From Grammothele lineata (lineage: Eukaryota > Basidiomycota > Agaricomycetes > Polyporales > Polyporaceae), in assembly GCA_002150815.3 (NCBI GenBank), contig NDFF03000398.1:1-64000 (forward strand): a stretch of DNA of 64,000 nucleotides. The letters run 5' to 3'. The translations under genes were made by a program, and so were the position numbers. Numbering within the stretch: the first letter of the stretch is position 1; every line of letters begins with the position of its first letter. Of the stretch, positions 47,097 through 59,266 are shown in pieces. The notes under the pieces were generated by a model. It ran no database searches, had not been told where the DNA came from, and worked only from the letters and a program-made list of their open reading frames with translations.

Positions 47097-48835
47097 GTTG
47101 GTCTCCTGAACGTAACATGCGTAAGAGACACGGCGCATACATGCACTGTATGCAGGCAATATTCCATGACGGCGACTCACTCAGCAGTAGGTCTTCCGTA
47201 CGTGGACGTTGAATGCAGAGCCTGGACGTCCGACAACCCCACACAGAGCACGGTGGGCTACCAGGCGAGGCGAGAGTCCACGGTTCCGTTGGCCGCGTGC
47301 TTCGCCTCATGCTAGACACGAGGCATTACGATCGAGGTTTGATGAGGACGGCCGCAGCTTGCCAGCTGAGAACGACCATGACAGGTTCGCGGCAGGGAGG
47401 AGTAGGGCACGAAGGTGGTGGTACGGGAGAAGGTGCATGACGCATAGGCTGCAGCAAGGGCGCTTCGCAGATCCGCAGCGATGAGCATCATCCTCCCAAT
47501 TCAGCTCACATACTGTATGCTGGATTACAGACTCAAGAAAAACACATCCCAATCCCTCTACCAACACACGACAACTCGGTTTGGGTTGAACAAAAAACCT
47601 AGCGAGACCAGTAGAAACGTGCATTCGAGGCGAGGCGCAGGCGGTAGAGTATATACACCAGAAGTACATCTATAAAACAAGCGCGGGAGCCGAGCGAGCG
47701 AGCGAGCGATTGAGGGGACCATGACCGGCGCAGAGACAGAGACAGGCAGAGACAGAGACAGATATAGAGAGGGGGAGGGGGAGAGAGAGAGGGAGGGAGG
47801 GAACGAGGGAGGGTGGATGCGAGAGTGCGAGAGGCACGCCCAAGCAGAGCGAATACACGTACACATGTGTACACATACACATATGCGGACATGCATGGCG
47901 GCGTGCAGCGGGTGGGTGACCGGTGAGTGGGTCGAGATAGAGGAAGAGGAGGAAGAGGGGGGAAAGGGGAAGGGGGGAGGCGTAAGCGTAAAGAGGTACT
48001 AATGCATGTTGCGTACTCGTATTCAGCGCGCTATACGATACCGACTGCGATGTATGGGACCACGAACCGGATTGGGGAGGAGGAAAAGAGGAAAGAGGAG
48101 AAAGGGAAGAGAAGAGTGCGTGTTGCGTTGCAAGCGTTGCGAGAGATATGTTTATGCGTGCGTGCGTGTAGGAGGGGGGAGGAGACACAGACACCGACCG
48201 ACGACAGACCTACACCCAAACCGTGAAGCCAAGAGGACGAGGGAGGCGGAACGAAGAGCACCGGAGGACGACGCAGAATACACGTGGGGCAGTGGAATGG
48301 TCCATGGAGCGGGCGGGAGGGAAGGCAAGGGGTGGGGAGACAAGACAACACGGCGCGATGCGATGTGATGCGGCGGCGGGAATACACGTACGGTATATAC
48401 TATGTAGAGCCAGGGAGCCTCTGTTGCTGCTGCTGCTGCTGTTGCAGGAATCGTGCGACCCAGGAGGCGGAAATAAAAGTAAAAGGTAATTGCAAGATCG
48501 AACGGCGCGCCCGGGGCGGGCGTGATTATATGCGAGAAAACGCAGAATCTAAATAAGTACGTGTTGTTGGGGGCAGGCAGACAAAGGATGCTGAGAGACC
48601 GGGGAAAGACGAGGGGCGGGCGAGGGGCGATAAACAGCTTGCCATACGCATATTCGAATAAATGACGGAACGGGCGGGGCCAGCGACTTGTAGGAGGAGG
48701 GCAGAGGGTGCGTCGTGACGGTCATTACGGGGGAAGAACTTCACCAGGGGAGGTCGTAATTGTAGTTGCGGTTATAGTCGGGGGTCAGGGGAGCAGAGAA
48801 GCAAGAGGGGAGGGTGGAGGGGGGGGGGGCAAGGA
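47097..48835. other. Intergenic region with low-complexity purine tracts
   Basis: About 1.7 kb between the divergent promoter of BTB gene 3 and the 3' end of the Reg1-like gene. It includes the 5' untranslated intron at 47106-47180 and the simple repeats listed separately. No gene supported. Confidence 0.5.
47690..48450. repeat. Low-complexity purine-rich and simple-repeat region
   Basis: Contains an (AGCG)n tract at about 47691-47709, GA/GGGA-rich sequence from 47737 to 47815 and again near 47940-47985, and a CTG/CTGTTG triplet tract at 48421-48447. A run of 11 G with flanking G-triplets occurs further on at 48807-48829. No duplicated unit is long enough to be a mobile element. Confidence 0.7.
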
Positions 48836-51800
48836 TCACGCCGCATTAGCACTCGCGCTCGCGCTAGGGCTGGGGCCCGAGCTCCATATCGAGCCCAAGA
48901 ACCCCCTCGCGCTCTGCACGATCTCCGCCGCGCGGTTCACGAGCGTGCCCGCCTGCTCCTGCACGCCGTCGAACGACACCCGCTGCGCGCGCGTCGGATG
49001 GCGCTTCCCAGGCGAGCTCGGGCTCACTGGGCTCGCGGGTTCCGCAGCCTCCGCCCCCACCGCCGCCTTCGACGTGTTGGTGTTGGTGTTGAGAGCGGGG
49101 GCCTGGGACGCAGATACGGGCGAGGCGACGGGCTCCGCCTTCTGTGCGGGGGGTACGGCCATCCTGAACGCGGCGACGGGGGAGTTGGCGGGCGTGGGCT
49201 GCCGCGAGCGGCGCTGCTCTTCTTCCTCGACTTCTGGGATTGGCGAAGGCAGCGAGGGCAAGATGGACGCGGATACGGAGGGAGCGTGCGTTGATAACCG
49301 TGGGGGACGCGCCTGGGGTTGTTGCAGCTGTGGCTGCTGTGACTGGGGCTGCTGGGGTTCGGGCTCGGATAGGCGGGCTTGCTGGGAGTCGGAGGGACCA
49401 ACGACCGTCGACACGCTCGCCGTCTCCGTCGACGAGCCCGACACAGACGACGGCGGGGACGGCGTATGCCTCTGCCCATGCCCCGGCTTGTCGATCCGCG
49501 CACCCGCCAACACAGGCGAGTACACCTGCTCCCCCGCCCCTCCCCTCGCAGGGGACCCCACCAAGCCCGGGGGGCTCACACTGCTCCCATCACCCAACCT
49601 CCTCCCCGTCCTCTCCCTCCCCCTCTCCTCCTCCCCACCCCTCCTCCTCCCCCCTCTATCTCCTCCATCCCTCCCCCCTCTCCTCCCGCTCGCCCCACCC
49701 GCGCTCGCCCCAGCAACGATCCCAATCGCGCTCCCCGTCGGCGATATGCTCCCCAACGGCGAGCTCGTGCCCCTGCTCCCGCTCCTGCTCGCGCTCCTGC
49801 TCAGCGAGCCCGAGCGCTCGCGGTCCGAGAACGCAGATGCAGACGAGTTGCGCGTCGACGAGCGCCCGCGCGACGAGGACGCCGACGCGGAGCGCGAGTC
49901 CGAGGAGTGGTACGACGACGAGCCCGTCGTCGTGCTCCCGCTCACGCTGGGCGAGTGCGGGGCGCGCCCGCGCAGCGCGGGCGCGCCGGTGATGGTGAGG
50001 ACGTCGGCGGGGGAGAGCAGGGAGGGGTCGGCGCAGAAACCGGACGACGGGGGAAGAGAGGAGGGCGTGATGGTGCTCGAGATGGACGCGGACGTGGGGG
50101 ACGGGGCGGCGCGGGGGATGGGGACTGGGACCGAGGTGGTGGGGGTGGAGGGGGATGTTTGCGTTGGGGTCGTCTCGAGCTGCTCGTCCGCTAACCTGTG
50201 TAGCACGGGCGAGCGGGACGGGCTGCTCTCGCGCGAGCGCTCCTGCCGCTCCTCGACCGCGCCGTTGACCTCGTTCACGACGACGACAGGCATGTCCGCG
50301 TCAACACCTCTCGGCGAGTCCGCGGGGCTATGCTGCTGCTGCCAGCTGCTACTCCTCCCAACGGGCACGCTGGAAGCCCCGCCCTCCGCATACCGCGTGA
50401 TCTCTCCGTCGTCCCCGTCGTCATTACGGACGTCCGCCCGCTCTCTTCTCCTGGACGGACTGTGGCCGTGACTGTGGCTGAAGTCCTCGCCGAGGTCCGG
50501 CCCGCCAAAGTAGTCGTACGCGTCCTCGAGCGGCGCGTCGTCGATCTGCATCGGCGACTCCATCATCTCCGCGGGGAAAAACGTGCCGTCGCTCGTACGT
50601 TGAGCACCCGGGACCCCGAGCCCGACCCCAGGTGCAGGCGGCTGATACGGCATGCCCACGCTCGGCATCGATGGCGACGATCCTGGTGCTGGGGACCTGG
50701 GCAACGGGGAGCGCGGGTACGCGGGGGAGGTCCCGACGCTGAAGTACGATTCGCGGTGGTGGTACACGTCCTCGTTTGAGCCCATGTTGGGCGTGCCGGG
50801 AAGGCTGAAGTGGCTCGCGGTGGGCACGTAGACGAGGTCGACGTCCTTGGGCGAGTCGAGCGCGCGGCCCTCGCGCACGGGCACGAGTTCATTGCCGACG
50901 CCGGTGCTCTTGAGCAGCGTAGGCGCGATGGGCGCGATGGTGACGTGTTCCCGGTCGGACGATGGCCGACGGACCATAGGTGGGCGCGGGCGCGAAGATG
51001 CGTTTGCGTTTGCGTTTGCGGGGAGCGGGGCGGAGAGGGACGGTTTGCGGATCGACGACGCCGAGTTCGAGCGAGAGCGGGAAGAGGCGGTCCGCATCTC
51101 GAGGACGTCGTCATCGTCGTCGTCCTCAGAGTCGGATCCGATCACGGGATTATCGTGGAAGTAGTAGAGCGCGGGCTCGTCGTACTCGCCGTCGTATCCC
51201 AGCTCTGAGTCGTACCTGACATTGACAAGGGCGTCAGTACTCGGGATCGACAGACATCACGCATCAAACGGCAGGAGGGGGAAAGGAGAGATGAGCCACT
51301 CACCCGTCATCAAACGCATCAAACATCCTTCCGCCACGCGAGGAAGGGCCAGTGGTGGAGCGCACGAGTTTCGGCTTCTCAATAGCGATGCATTGCTCGA
51401 CGAACGTGTTGAAGCTGATGTGCTTCTTCTTCGCCGGACCCTCCGCACCGCTCGAGTGGCCGCTGAGGTCCTGGTCGCTACTCGTCACGCCAGACGAGTC
51501 GCTGCCCGTCGTAGCCTGCGATGGGGGCTCGGACGGGCCCGCCTCTTCGCTGGCATCCTCCGCGATGATTCGTGGGGGAGAGTCTTTGCGGAAGGGGCGA
51601 CCGCGAACAGCTATGTGCGTATCGCTCTTGGTATGAACAAGAGTCGGGCGCGAAGCGGGGGCACTACATGGGTGCAGCGTGAGGTCCTCTTCCTCCTCCT
51701 CGCTGTCTGGGTGAGTGAAAAAGGGACTCGCGGGGAGCGAGAGGAGTTGGCTTATGCTGCGATGCTTGAGGATGGGTTTGGTAGGCTGGGGTTGGGCCTG

Positions 51801-52378
51801 GAGGTGCTCATTCGTGGAGTATGGTCCCGGTAGCGCGTCGGTGCTGGTCTTACGCTGGAGCTTGGGGACCTTGCGTTGCGAGTAGTCCGTCCAATCATGG
51901 CCGATGTGGAGCGGGCCGTAGAGCCAAGTAACATCCGAGTCTTTCAGCCTGTACGCGCGTCAGCATCGGACGAGTGGCAAGGGGGAGCAAAGTTTGCGGA
52001 CACGAGGGGCGTTATCGCGCGTAGCAGGACCGCATGTTTGTGGAACACGATAGGGGAAATGAAGGGAGGAAGATTGGCGAGGGATAAAAAGACGCACCAG
52101 TTGAGAGTCTCTGGACTGATTGTCTTGAGCTTGTTTCTCTGCTTCCACCAGGTGCGCCAGCTCGCGTTCTCGAGACGCATGCCGTTTGCGATGGCGTTCT
52201 TCTGGCGGGTCATACTGCGCCAAGAGCGCCATACGTCCTCCTCTTTCCAGTCGTGGGAGAGGTAGTCGACCTGGCCTTCTGGCTGAGTGTCGAAAGAGGA
52301 GTCATCCGGGACGGCGTTGTGAGTGACGGAGACGAGGAGGACGGGGAGATAGCTGTTGAGGGTGGTTGGAACAGGCAT
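48836..52378 (-). CDS. Reg1-like protein phosphatase 1 regulatory subunit
   Basis: Minus-strand exons 52378-52098, 51948-51304 and 51215-48836 give 1101 residues. Residues about 46-82 (W-R-S-W...RLENASWRTWWKQRN) match the AreA/GATA-like short domain (PF08550, formerly DUF1752), found in yeast Reg1/Reg2 and relatives. Near 266-272, K-K-H-I-S-F is an RVxF-type PP1-docking motif followed by NTFVEQCIAIEKPK; in Reg1 this site binds Glc7 and the complex counteracts Snf1 in glucose repression. A further conserved block, GYDGEYDEPALYYFHDNPVI, sits at the start of exon 3. The rest is disordered, Ser/Pro-rich, with a VYVPTASHFSLP motif and an amphipathic C-terminal segment. Function in this fungus is inferred from these motifs. 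Large plus-strand frames over exon 3 are codon-bias shadows. Confidence 0.82.
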
Positions 52379-55300
52379 GGCTGAATAGTTCCAGGTGGTG
52401 GTGAGGATATGGTGGGAGTGCGGGGGAGAAAGAGAAGAGGAAGAAAGGTCTGGTTCGAGCGCAGACCTGGACGAGGTGTCGAGGGCGATGGGGTTGGGAC
52501 CCGCGGCTAGGGAGAACTAGGGGGTGAGAGCCGGCGACGGGCACTGGGCCTGCGACGGACGGCTGGGTGTTGGGGTGAGCAGGGGGACCTAGAAGCGAGG
52601 GGCCGCCATGGGCGGAGAGGGAGAGATGAAGGCGCGAGAAGCAGAGAGGTGGAAAGCGGCGGCGGTGGAGATGCCTGGCTGAGCTGGGGCAGGCGCCTGT
52701 CGCTGTTGGCCCTGGCAGACAGACGCAGCCCGCGAGTGGCCGAGACGCCCTGCCACGTGCCTTTTTTTGCCCGGGAGAGCCCCGGGATACGCTTTCCGGC
52801 TTGCCGAGCTCGGCGCCGCCCCTGCCCGCCCAAATTTCGTGCCATCGATTGGCGTCGGGCGGCCTGCGGCCTGCGCGCGCTCCTCCCGCCCTCCGCCCAT
52901 CGTCCGCCCATCGACTGCTCATCGATACTGGCCAAACGTTTCTCCCGTATACGAGCTCAGCGTGTGCTCGAGCCACAGCGTGCACTCGCAAACAGCCCCA
53001 TCGGGCACGCTCCAACGTCCACCCAGCCCCGCCCAGTCCGCCATCACCCATCGCGCCCGGCTCGGACCTCCCCATCCTCCGAACCGCGCCCTCCGTCCGC
53101 CGCGGCCCGCCTTGTTCCCCATCCGAGCCTGAGGCCTCCTCTTCGTGGTCCTCCAGGTCAAACAGCATACGCCTCGCCCGCTCCCACCCACCCACGCCAC
53201 GGACCCTCTACGCAATCCAAGAGACCTCCATGGGTCGCGCCTTGGTCCTTGGCCTCCCCGCGCTCGCTGCGCACTTCGGATCCCTGCAGCGTCGCGCCCG
53301 GACGCCGCCCGCCTTCCCCACATTCCTGTCGCCCCGTGCCGTAAGCCCATCACCCGCCGTGCGGGGAAACGTGCCCAGATGACCTCCCTCGCCCGCCCAC
53401 CCCGCCCCCTGGTCTCCGCCTGCCCTCTCCAGCCACCCCGAGCCTCCGTTCTCATGTCGACTCGGAGCCCTGCTGCGCCCCCGCGTCACTTGACTCCTTC
53501 CCCCGCGGGCCCCTCGCCCGCCCCGCTCCCACTGGGCCGCCTCGGGCCTCCGAGTCCCACCACTCGAGCGCGCACACGCGCGGTCCGCTCCCAGCCTTGT
53601 CGGCGTCCGTGCTGGCGTCCGCGCGAGGATCCAGGATCCGTCCGGCGACCCTGCGCCTCGCGCACAGAGCCACAGCTCGTCGCTGTGTTTCGAGGCGCAG
53701 CCTCGGGCTGTCCAGTTGTCCAGTCATACGACTTTCCTTGACTCGCCGACGGACGCCAGCGTGGCAGCTCGCGACGATCACCCACCCACCCCCGCGTTCG
53801 TATTACTTATGGCAGCAGCGGTCTTCAGGAAGCACCAACGCCGCACTCGGAGCGAAGTCCCGACGCCCGAGCTATAGAGCGCGCCGCGTCCCTGCCCAAG
53901 CTCCGGGCGGGGAAGGTGGATCTACAGCGCTCCTCGGGTACGGGCACGGTCCTGCGCACGCACGCACGCACGTACGTCAGCCTTCAAGCTGCGACCCCGC
54001 GTCCGTCCGGAGAGTCGCCTTCCTTCGGGCTTCTGCGCACGCACGGAGACGGCCCTGTGACCGCCGCTGCCCCGCGCACCGCCCTGGGCCAGTCGACCGT
54101 CGGTGCAGAACAGCGAACAGCGGTGCTCGCCGGTGCTTCCGCGCAACTCTCTAATTCTCCGACGGAGCTTCACGCGCCCAGAGCGCTCGCCCCCGAGTGG
54201 CCCGCGGGTTGCGCACCCTGCGCACCCGGGGGGCTTCGACCTGAAGGGTGCGGTAGCATGTAGCTAAAACTCGTACCGCTGCCGCTCGTCGCGGCCCCAA
54301 GCTTCAAGGCCCGAGGGCGTTCTCCCGCGTCCCCTCCCAGCTGTCGCGGCTTGCCTTTGTCATGACCAAGCTTCAGACCCACCCGGAACGCGAGAACGCA
54401 GAGCCCCGCGTGCCCCAACCCCCGCGTGGGTGCAGATCTCCCGTCCCTAATCACATGCGTCGCCCATCCCCTTCCCCAACGACAGCTCCTTCGGTCTTCC
54501 ATCGCCAGATACGTATATGTGTGCATACATACATACATTATCATACGCGTCTCCATCGCGAGTCTTCGTGCGCGAACCTCTCCGGATCTTACTTACCTGC
54601 GCTCGGCTGCCTTCCCGAATCCCGATCTTTCCATTGACCATGGTCATGGCAGCCATCCATCCACACCCTTCCACACCGCTTTCACGAACCGATCGACCCA
54701 CACGCGGGACGCCGCGCCGGACCTCCGAAACCCCTCGCGACCCTCTGACGTTGTTGATCGCCGCCACGTTCGACCCTTCCATCCCGCACGACTGCACATC
54801 CCGTGCCTTTGTGACGTCGTCGCCCCCCCTGCCAGGCGCAGGCTCGCGCGGATCGTTATCTCGATTCTCGCTAGCGTCGAACGTCGAACGCTTGATGCCC
54901 GCCGTAGCGCCACCGCGGAGGTGTGCGGGGCAGCCGTCAGCTGACCTGCTAGTAGGAGGAGGAGAGGGGCCGTTGGGACGCCGTTCCACTTACACTAAAG
55001 GGCGTGGTGGCGCCCCCATGCAATTACTCCGGGACCATCATATGCATGTCGCGCAACGAGGCTACTAAAGCTGGTCACGTTGAGGCGGACCAGTCGCGAG
55101 TAAACGATCTCGCAGCCCCCGCGTGCCCCGCTCCGTCGTATACACACCTCTAGGGAATGCTCGCCCTCCCGGCGGGATCCCGTGGCCCCACAGCTTGGCG
55201 GGCGTACCGCAAGGCTAAGCCGCTTATGGGCTTGTTGTGGCCATGTAGCCTCTTGTGGTACGGGGTTCGGGCTCGGGCTCGGAGAGTCGGAATTGTGTAT

Positions 55301-56534
55301 GTTCCCCGGTGGAACCCACGCTGGTATGTGACTCTAGCTACGACTACTGAGCCGGCGGATGTGTGTAATGACATCATTCGCAGGTCTTGGAACACCAGGC
55401 TTGAGGAGGTGCTGAATCTGATACATGTGTATATGGTACCGGGTACCTCTTGGCGTATATTGCCTACAGCGTATCACGCGCCAGCGTAGTGTGTGGGGCG
55501 CATATCCTTAGGAGTGCGCACAGAGAGTGATATCTTTACCCCAGGTGGTTCCACGCCTTGAACGCCGCCTTCCGATCGATCCCTAAAGCCTAAGCCGCCG
55601 CCGTGTCGTGCCCATGATCATGACGTTCCCCGCACGAGACAGCACGAGACGCGTAGAATTCGCCGGGCGGAGAAACTCAGGCCGTGTAGCCGGCGGGAGG
55701 CGTCGATCGCCGGTATATCATGCGGCATAGGGGTGTGCTGGTTCCCCTGAGGCGGCGCTCGCAGTCGCGCTGTTGTCGGCGCTTCTAAAAATGTGTGCTA
55801 CAGTGGGTGTTGGAGGGTCGTGAGCCTGGAAGAAGTCTGCGTGGGGAGTCTGTTTTCGGCGCTCCAGAAATGGAGCGTGCGACAAACCGAGAATCGGCGT
55901 TGCTTTGGGCGCCCAGCTTTTGTCTATAGACACCGGAGTCGTGATTCCACTTTCTTCCTGCCATGTCGAAGTTCCCCTATCGTTCAAGTAACGAATCGTT
56001 GCGATGACGAGGATCTACATGCTCATGTTCTACCGCGTCGCACAAGAAAGGGCTCTCGTTATAAGTAATCGTTATCACGCAATTGCAAGCACTCTTCAAG
56101 TTCATTCAACTCGGCGCGACACTGCGTCACGATCCCTCAAGGCTGTTGAATTCAGACCATCGGCCGAACTCGATCACTACACGAAGCGCAAGACTAGGAT
56201 GTGCGACGATGGTCAGCGTTCTGTGGTTCCTCACGAGTAGCACAGAAGCCGATGGATGCTGACTGTTTACGTTCAGAAGCATTACACGCGATTTCCGCGT
56301 GCCGCACACGGTGACCGATAGGCCAATAATTTGGCCTGATGGACGTCGGCGGGGCCTCTCACTTTAGGGGCTCTCATCGCGCTACGCAGACTCCTGGGGA
56401 GAGACGCTTGTTTGCCTCTCCAATTACTTGAGTTTAGCTAAACAAACTACTTACCAGCCTTCGGTACGCACATTCTGAAGCGAGAAAGTGACACTTTCAA
56501 CCCATGCTCACACCATATACCTACTAGGTCTAAA
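52379..56534. other. 4.1 kb gap without a supported gene
   Basis: From 52.4 to about 55.0 kb the sequence is very GC-rich, C-rich on the plus strand, with long overlapping open frames on all frames that read as low-complexity Pro/Arg/Ser sequence. A (GCAC)n tract lies at about 53955-53972. From 55.0 to 56.4 kb composition is normal and still no gene is visible. A likely 5' untranslated intron of the next BTB gene occupies 56464-56527. Confidence 0.45.
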
Positions 56535-58696
56535 ATGCCGGACGACGGCCCCAAGCTTCCTCCATCCTCGCCTCCAGAGTCTCGTATGGCCCAAGCATCA
56601 GCACCCTTTGACCGCGAAGACGCGGACACCACCATCCGTACTATCGATCATACCGAGTTCCACGTCCACCGCGCCATTCTGGCCATCGGCTCTACCCTCA
56701 TCTCTCCGGCGACCCCGCTTCAAGCCGAGTTGGACATCGCCGAGGACAGTGAGACGCTCGACGCGTTTTTACGCATCTGCTACCCCGTCGTGGACCCGGT
56801 ACCTCCCTCCCTCGTTCTCGTCCACAAGGTGCTCGCGGCGGGCGTGCAGTACGAAGCGCCCGCGGTTATCGCATCAATGTGCGCCACGCTGAAGCGATTC
56901 CTTGAGGCAGAACCCCTGCGCGTGTTTGCCACCGCGTGTCGGTTCGGGCTGGAAGACATCGCCCGGGAGGCGGCGAAGGAGGTGGTTTTCCAGGACGTCA
57001 TGGCCAAGTCCCCGAAATGCCCAGAGCTTGATGAGGTGACGGCGGGAGCGTACTTCCGCCTTCTGCAGCTCAACAGGACCCGCTCCGTGCGCAGACGCAA
57101 GTGCAAATGCAAGGGTCACTCGTCAGTGGGCGTTGACTTCAGTGATATCTCTGCCTTCTGCCACGAGGCAGGACCTCCGGTGACGCAGGCCAGCTTTGTG
57201 CTGTCGAAGTCGCTCTCTGCACCAACCGTTCCCCTCGCTATACCCGGCGCCGACGTCATCCTCCAGACCAAGGACTCCGTTCAATTCTCGGTCCACAGTG
57301 CGATTATCAACCTCGCGTCCCAATCCTTCCTCCAGAAGATGCGTGTTGTAGTGGATCCGGACACTCCAGATTCCCCGAGCGAGGCCCGAACGTACTTGAT
57401 CCCAGAGAACAGCGCTGTTGTGGACGGCCTACTTCGACTCTGCTATCCTGTAGATCCTCCAGATCTCGTCGACGTCGACGTCTTCCTCGCAGTTCTCGCT
57501 GCGGCGCACAAGTACTCCTTCCGTAGGGTCGAACAAGTCCTCCGCGAATCAAAAGCGTGGGTATTACACGCTCAGAAAGAACCCCTACGCCTCTACTTCG
57601 CCGCCTTCGAGCTTGGCTGGACAGAGGAAGCAGAGGCTTGTGCCCGAGCGCTTTTCGAGAAACACGACGTCAGCGAGATTCCTACGCTCTACATCTCTGA
57701 TATGGAGTACGCGAGCAGCGTCCCTTATCGTAATCTCCTCGCTTTCGTCAAGGACCTCAGTTCCGCCGCTGCGTTCGACTTCGTTATCGCCGATCTACCA
57801 TCCAGGCCCTGTGCGGCGTATCCTTGCTCGGACGATGGCACGAAACAAAAACGCACATGTATGACCGCATACCCCGCCTCATTTGTCACCGCTTCTCCGC
57901 CCCCGTGGCTTGCACCGCACATTATCAACTTCCAGAATGCTCTTCGCGAGCGGCCGTGTTCAAAGGCGATGTTAGGTAATGCCCGCCTGGTGCATGCACT
58001 CCTCGCAGCCGCCGAAATATGCCCTCTTCCATGTACATCACCTTCCCCTGCCCCTTTGTCTCAGAAAAACTCAGCTATGACGGCCTTGAAATCCGAGAAT
58101 AGTCCTAAAGCCCTTAGCACAGTCACGTGGGGTGGACAGCTCGCTAGCACTCCCAGGTCATCCAGCACGGCCGCGTGGGGTAGCGTGAGCGGTAGCCCCC
58201 CGAAATCTGTCTCTTCGGATGCTCTCGTTTCCAGCGCCACCCCTAGTCGATCTGAAACAGATAACTCTACAAAAGCCTCTACGCTGGTGAGTTCTCAGAC
58301 TTTACGTTTGTCGGCCCTGCTCAGCAGTATTAACGACGAGCGGTGGACTCAGGCTGCGACGCCTGCGTGGGGGGCGTCGCCCTCCAAGGACGAGCAGACC
58401 ATCTCTAGCGAGAAGACTGTCGTGTCATCGACAGACAACGCCTCAGTGGTCCCTACTTTTAAGGCTGCACTACAACCGGATGAACCGACCCCGAAATGTT
58501 CTAAGAGCGACAACGTTGAGTGGGCCGTCGCGTTCCTCAATGCCTATGGCGCGACTGTAGAGACAGCGGTGCTCCAGGTGAGTCCTGAATCTACTACTAT
58601 TGGCCAGGTGGATGTGCCGCCACTGGTAAGCTGACCAGATCTCTTGATATCCAGGTAAGGCTGAAGTTCCCAGAACCCGTCCCGGGTGCCGTGTGA
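56535..58696 (+). CDS. Double-module BTB/POZ protein 4 with Trp-Gly tail motifs
   Basis: Exons 56535-58577 and 58655-58696 give 694 residues. It starts MPDDGP like the gene at 45154, its closest relative. A 64-bp intron (56464-56527) ends seven bases before the ATG. Module 1: PFDREDADTTIRTIDHTEFHVHR, ending CPELDEVTAGAYFRLL. Module 2: PGADVILQTKDSVQFSVHSAI, ending YISDMEYASSVPYRNLL. A linker carries RRRKCKCKG. The segment FVTASPPPWLAPH corresponds to FSTASPPTWLAHP in gene 3. A disordered stretch (about residues 520-640) contains three W-G pairs (VTWGG, AAWGSVS, PAWGAS). Tail helix LNAYGATVETAVLQ, intron, then V-R-L-K-F. An earlier acceptor at about 58608 is possible but loses this tail. Confidence 0.8.
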
Positions 58697-59266
58697 CGTT
58701 ACCACTGGCATAGCTCGACAAATGCTTCCCCCCGAACAAGTGTCAGTCGGCGTGTTATGACCACCTAATCTATTCGGACGAGTCTCGATCCACATGTACG
58801 ATACCAGGAAACTCAGCGGTCAGGATAGTCGATGTTCAATATAAGCTACAACTACCTTTCACGCGAGTGCCAGTCAGGCAGCGGGCCCAGGTGGAATTCT
58901 CGGCGCACGCTACAGGGTCAGCATGAGTCCGCCCCCCTCTTCCGATTCTAGTGGACAGATATATACTAGAGTGAAAATGGTACCACTATGCCGATCCAAC
59001 GAACAAAATTATTGACGAGGTAGCTTGGGAGAGCGCCGCCCGAGAACTCCAAGTAAATAACGATGAGACGCATATCATATTCACACATGGTGTAGGTAGA
59101 GGTACTATGTCAGGCTAAGGTCAAGGTTCAAAACGCTACTCGGCCTGACGCGCCTCTCAACAGTGTTACCCCTCCGTCGCGTCGAAATAAACTTCGCGCT
59201 GGAGCCGTTCTGGTAAGGACCAGCGTGGGCTTTCTGGGTACCGTCGCCGGGGTTTGAAACTGCTTA
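58697..59266. other. Convergent intergenic region
   Basis: 3' ends of BTB genes 4 (plus) and 5 (minus). No gene seen; one short TATATAC stretch at 58959 is probably incidental. Confidence 0.45.

Noticed and set aside
47097..47180. N-terminal extension of BTB gene 3
   Set aside because: Starts at a GTG inside a GTGAGT donor and ends at a CAG acceptor nine bases before MPDDGP, so it is a 5' untranslated intron.
48708..50471. 587-codon plus-strand open frame
   Set aside because: Lies antisense to the Reg1-like exon 3. Its Ser/Pro/Leu low-complexity content mirrors GC-rich codon bias, and there is no motif or splice context.
52302..53195. 297-codon minus-strand frame overlapping the Reg1-like start
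   Set aside because: Overlaps the first exon of a well-supported gene in another frame and has repetitive composition; at most an upstream frame in a leader.
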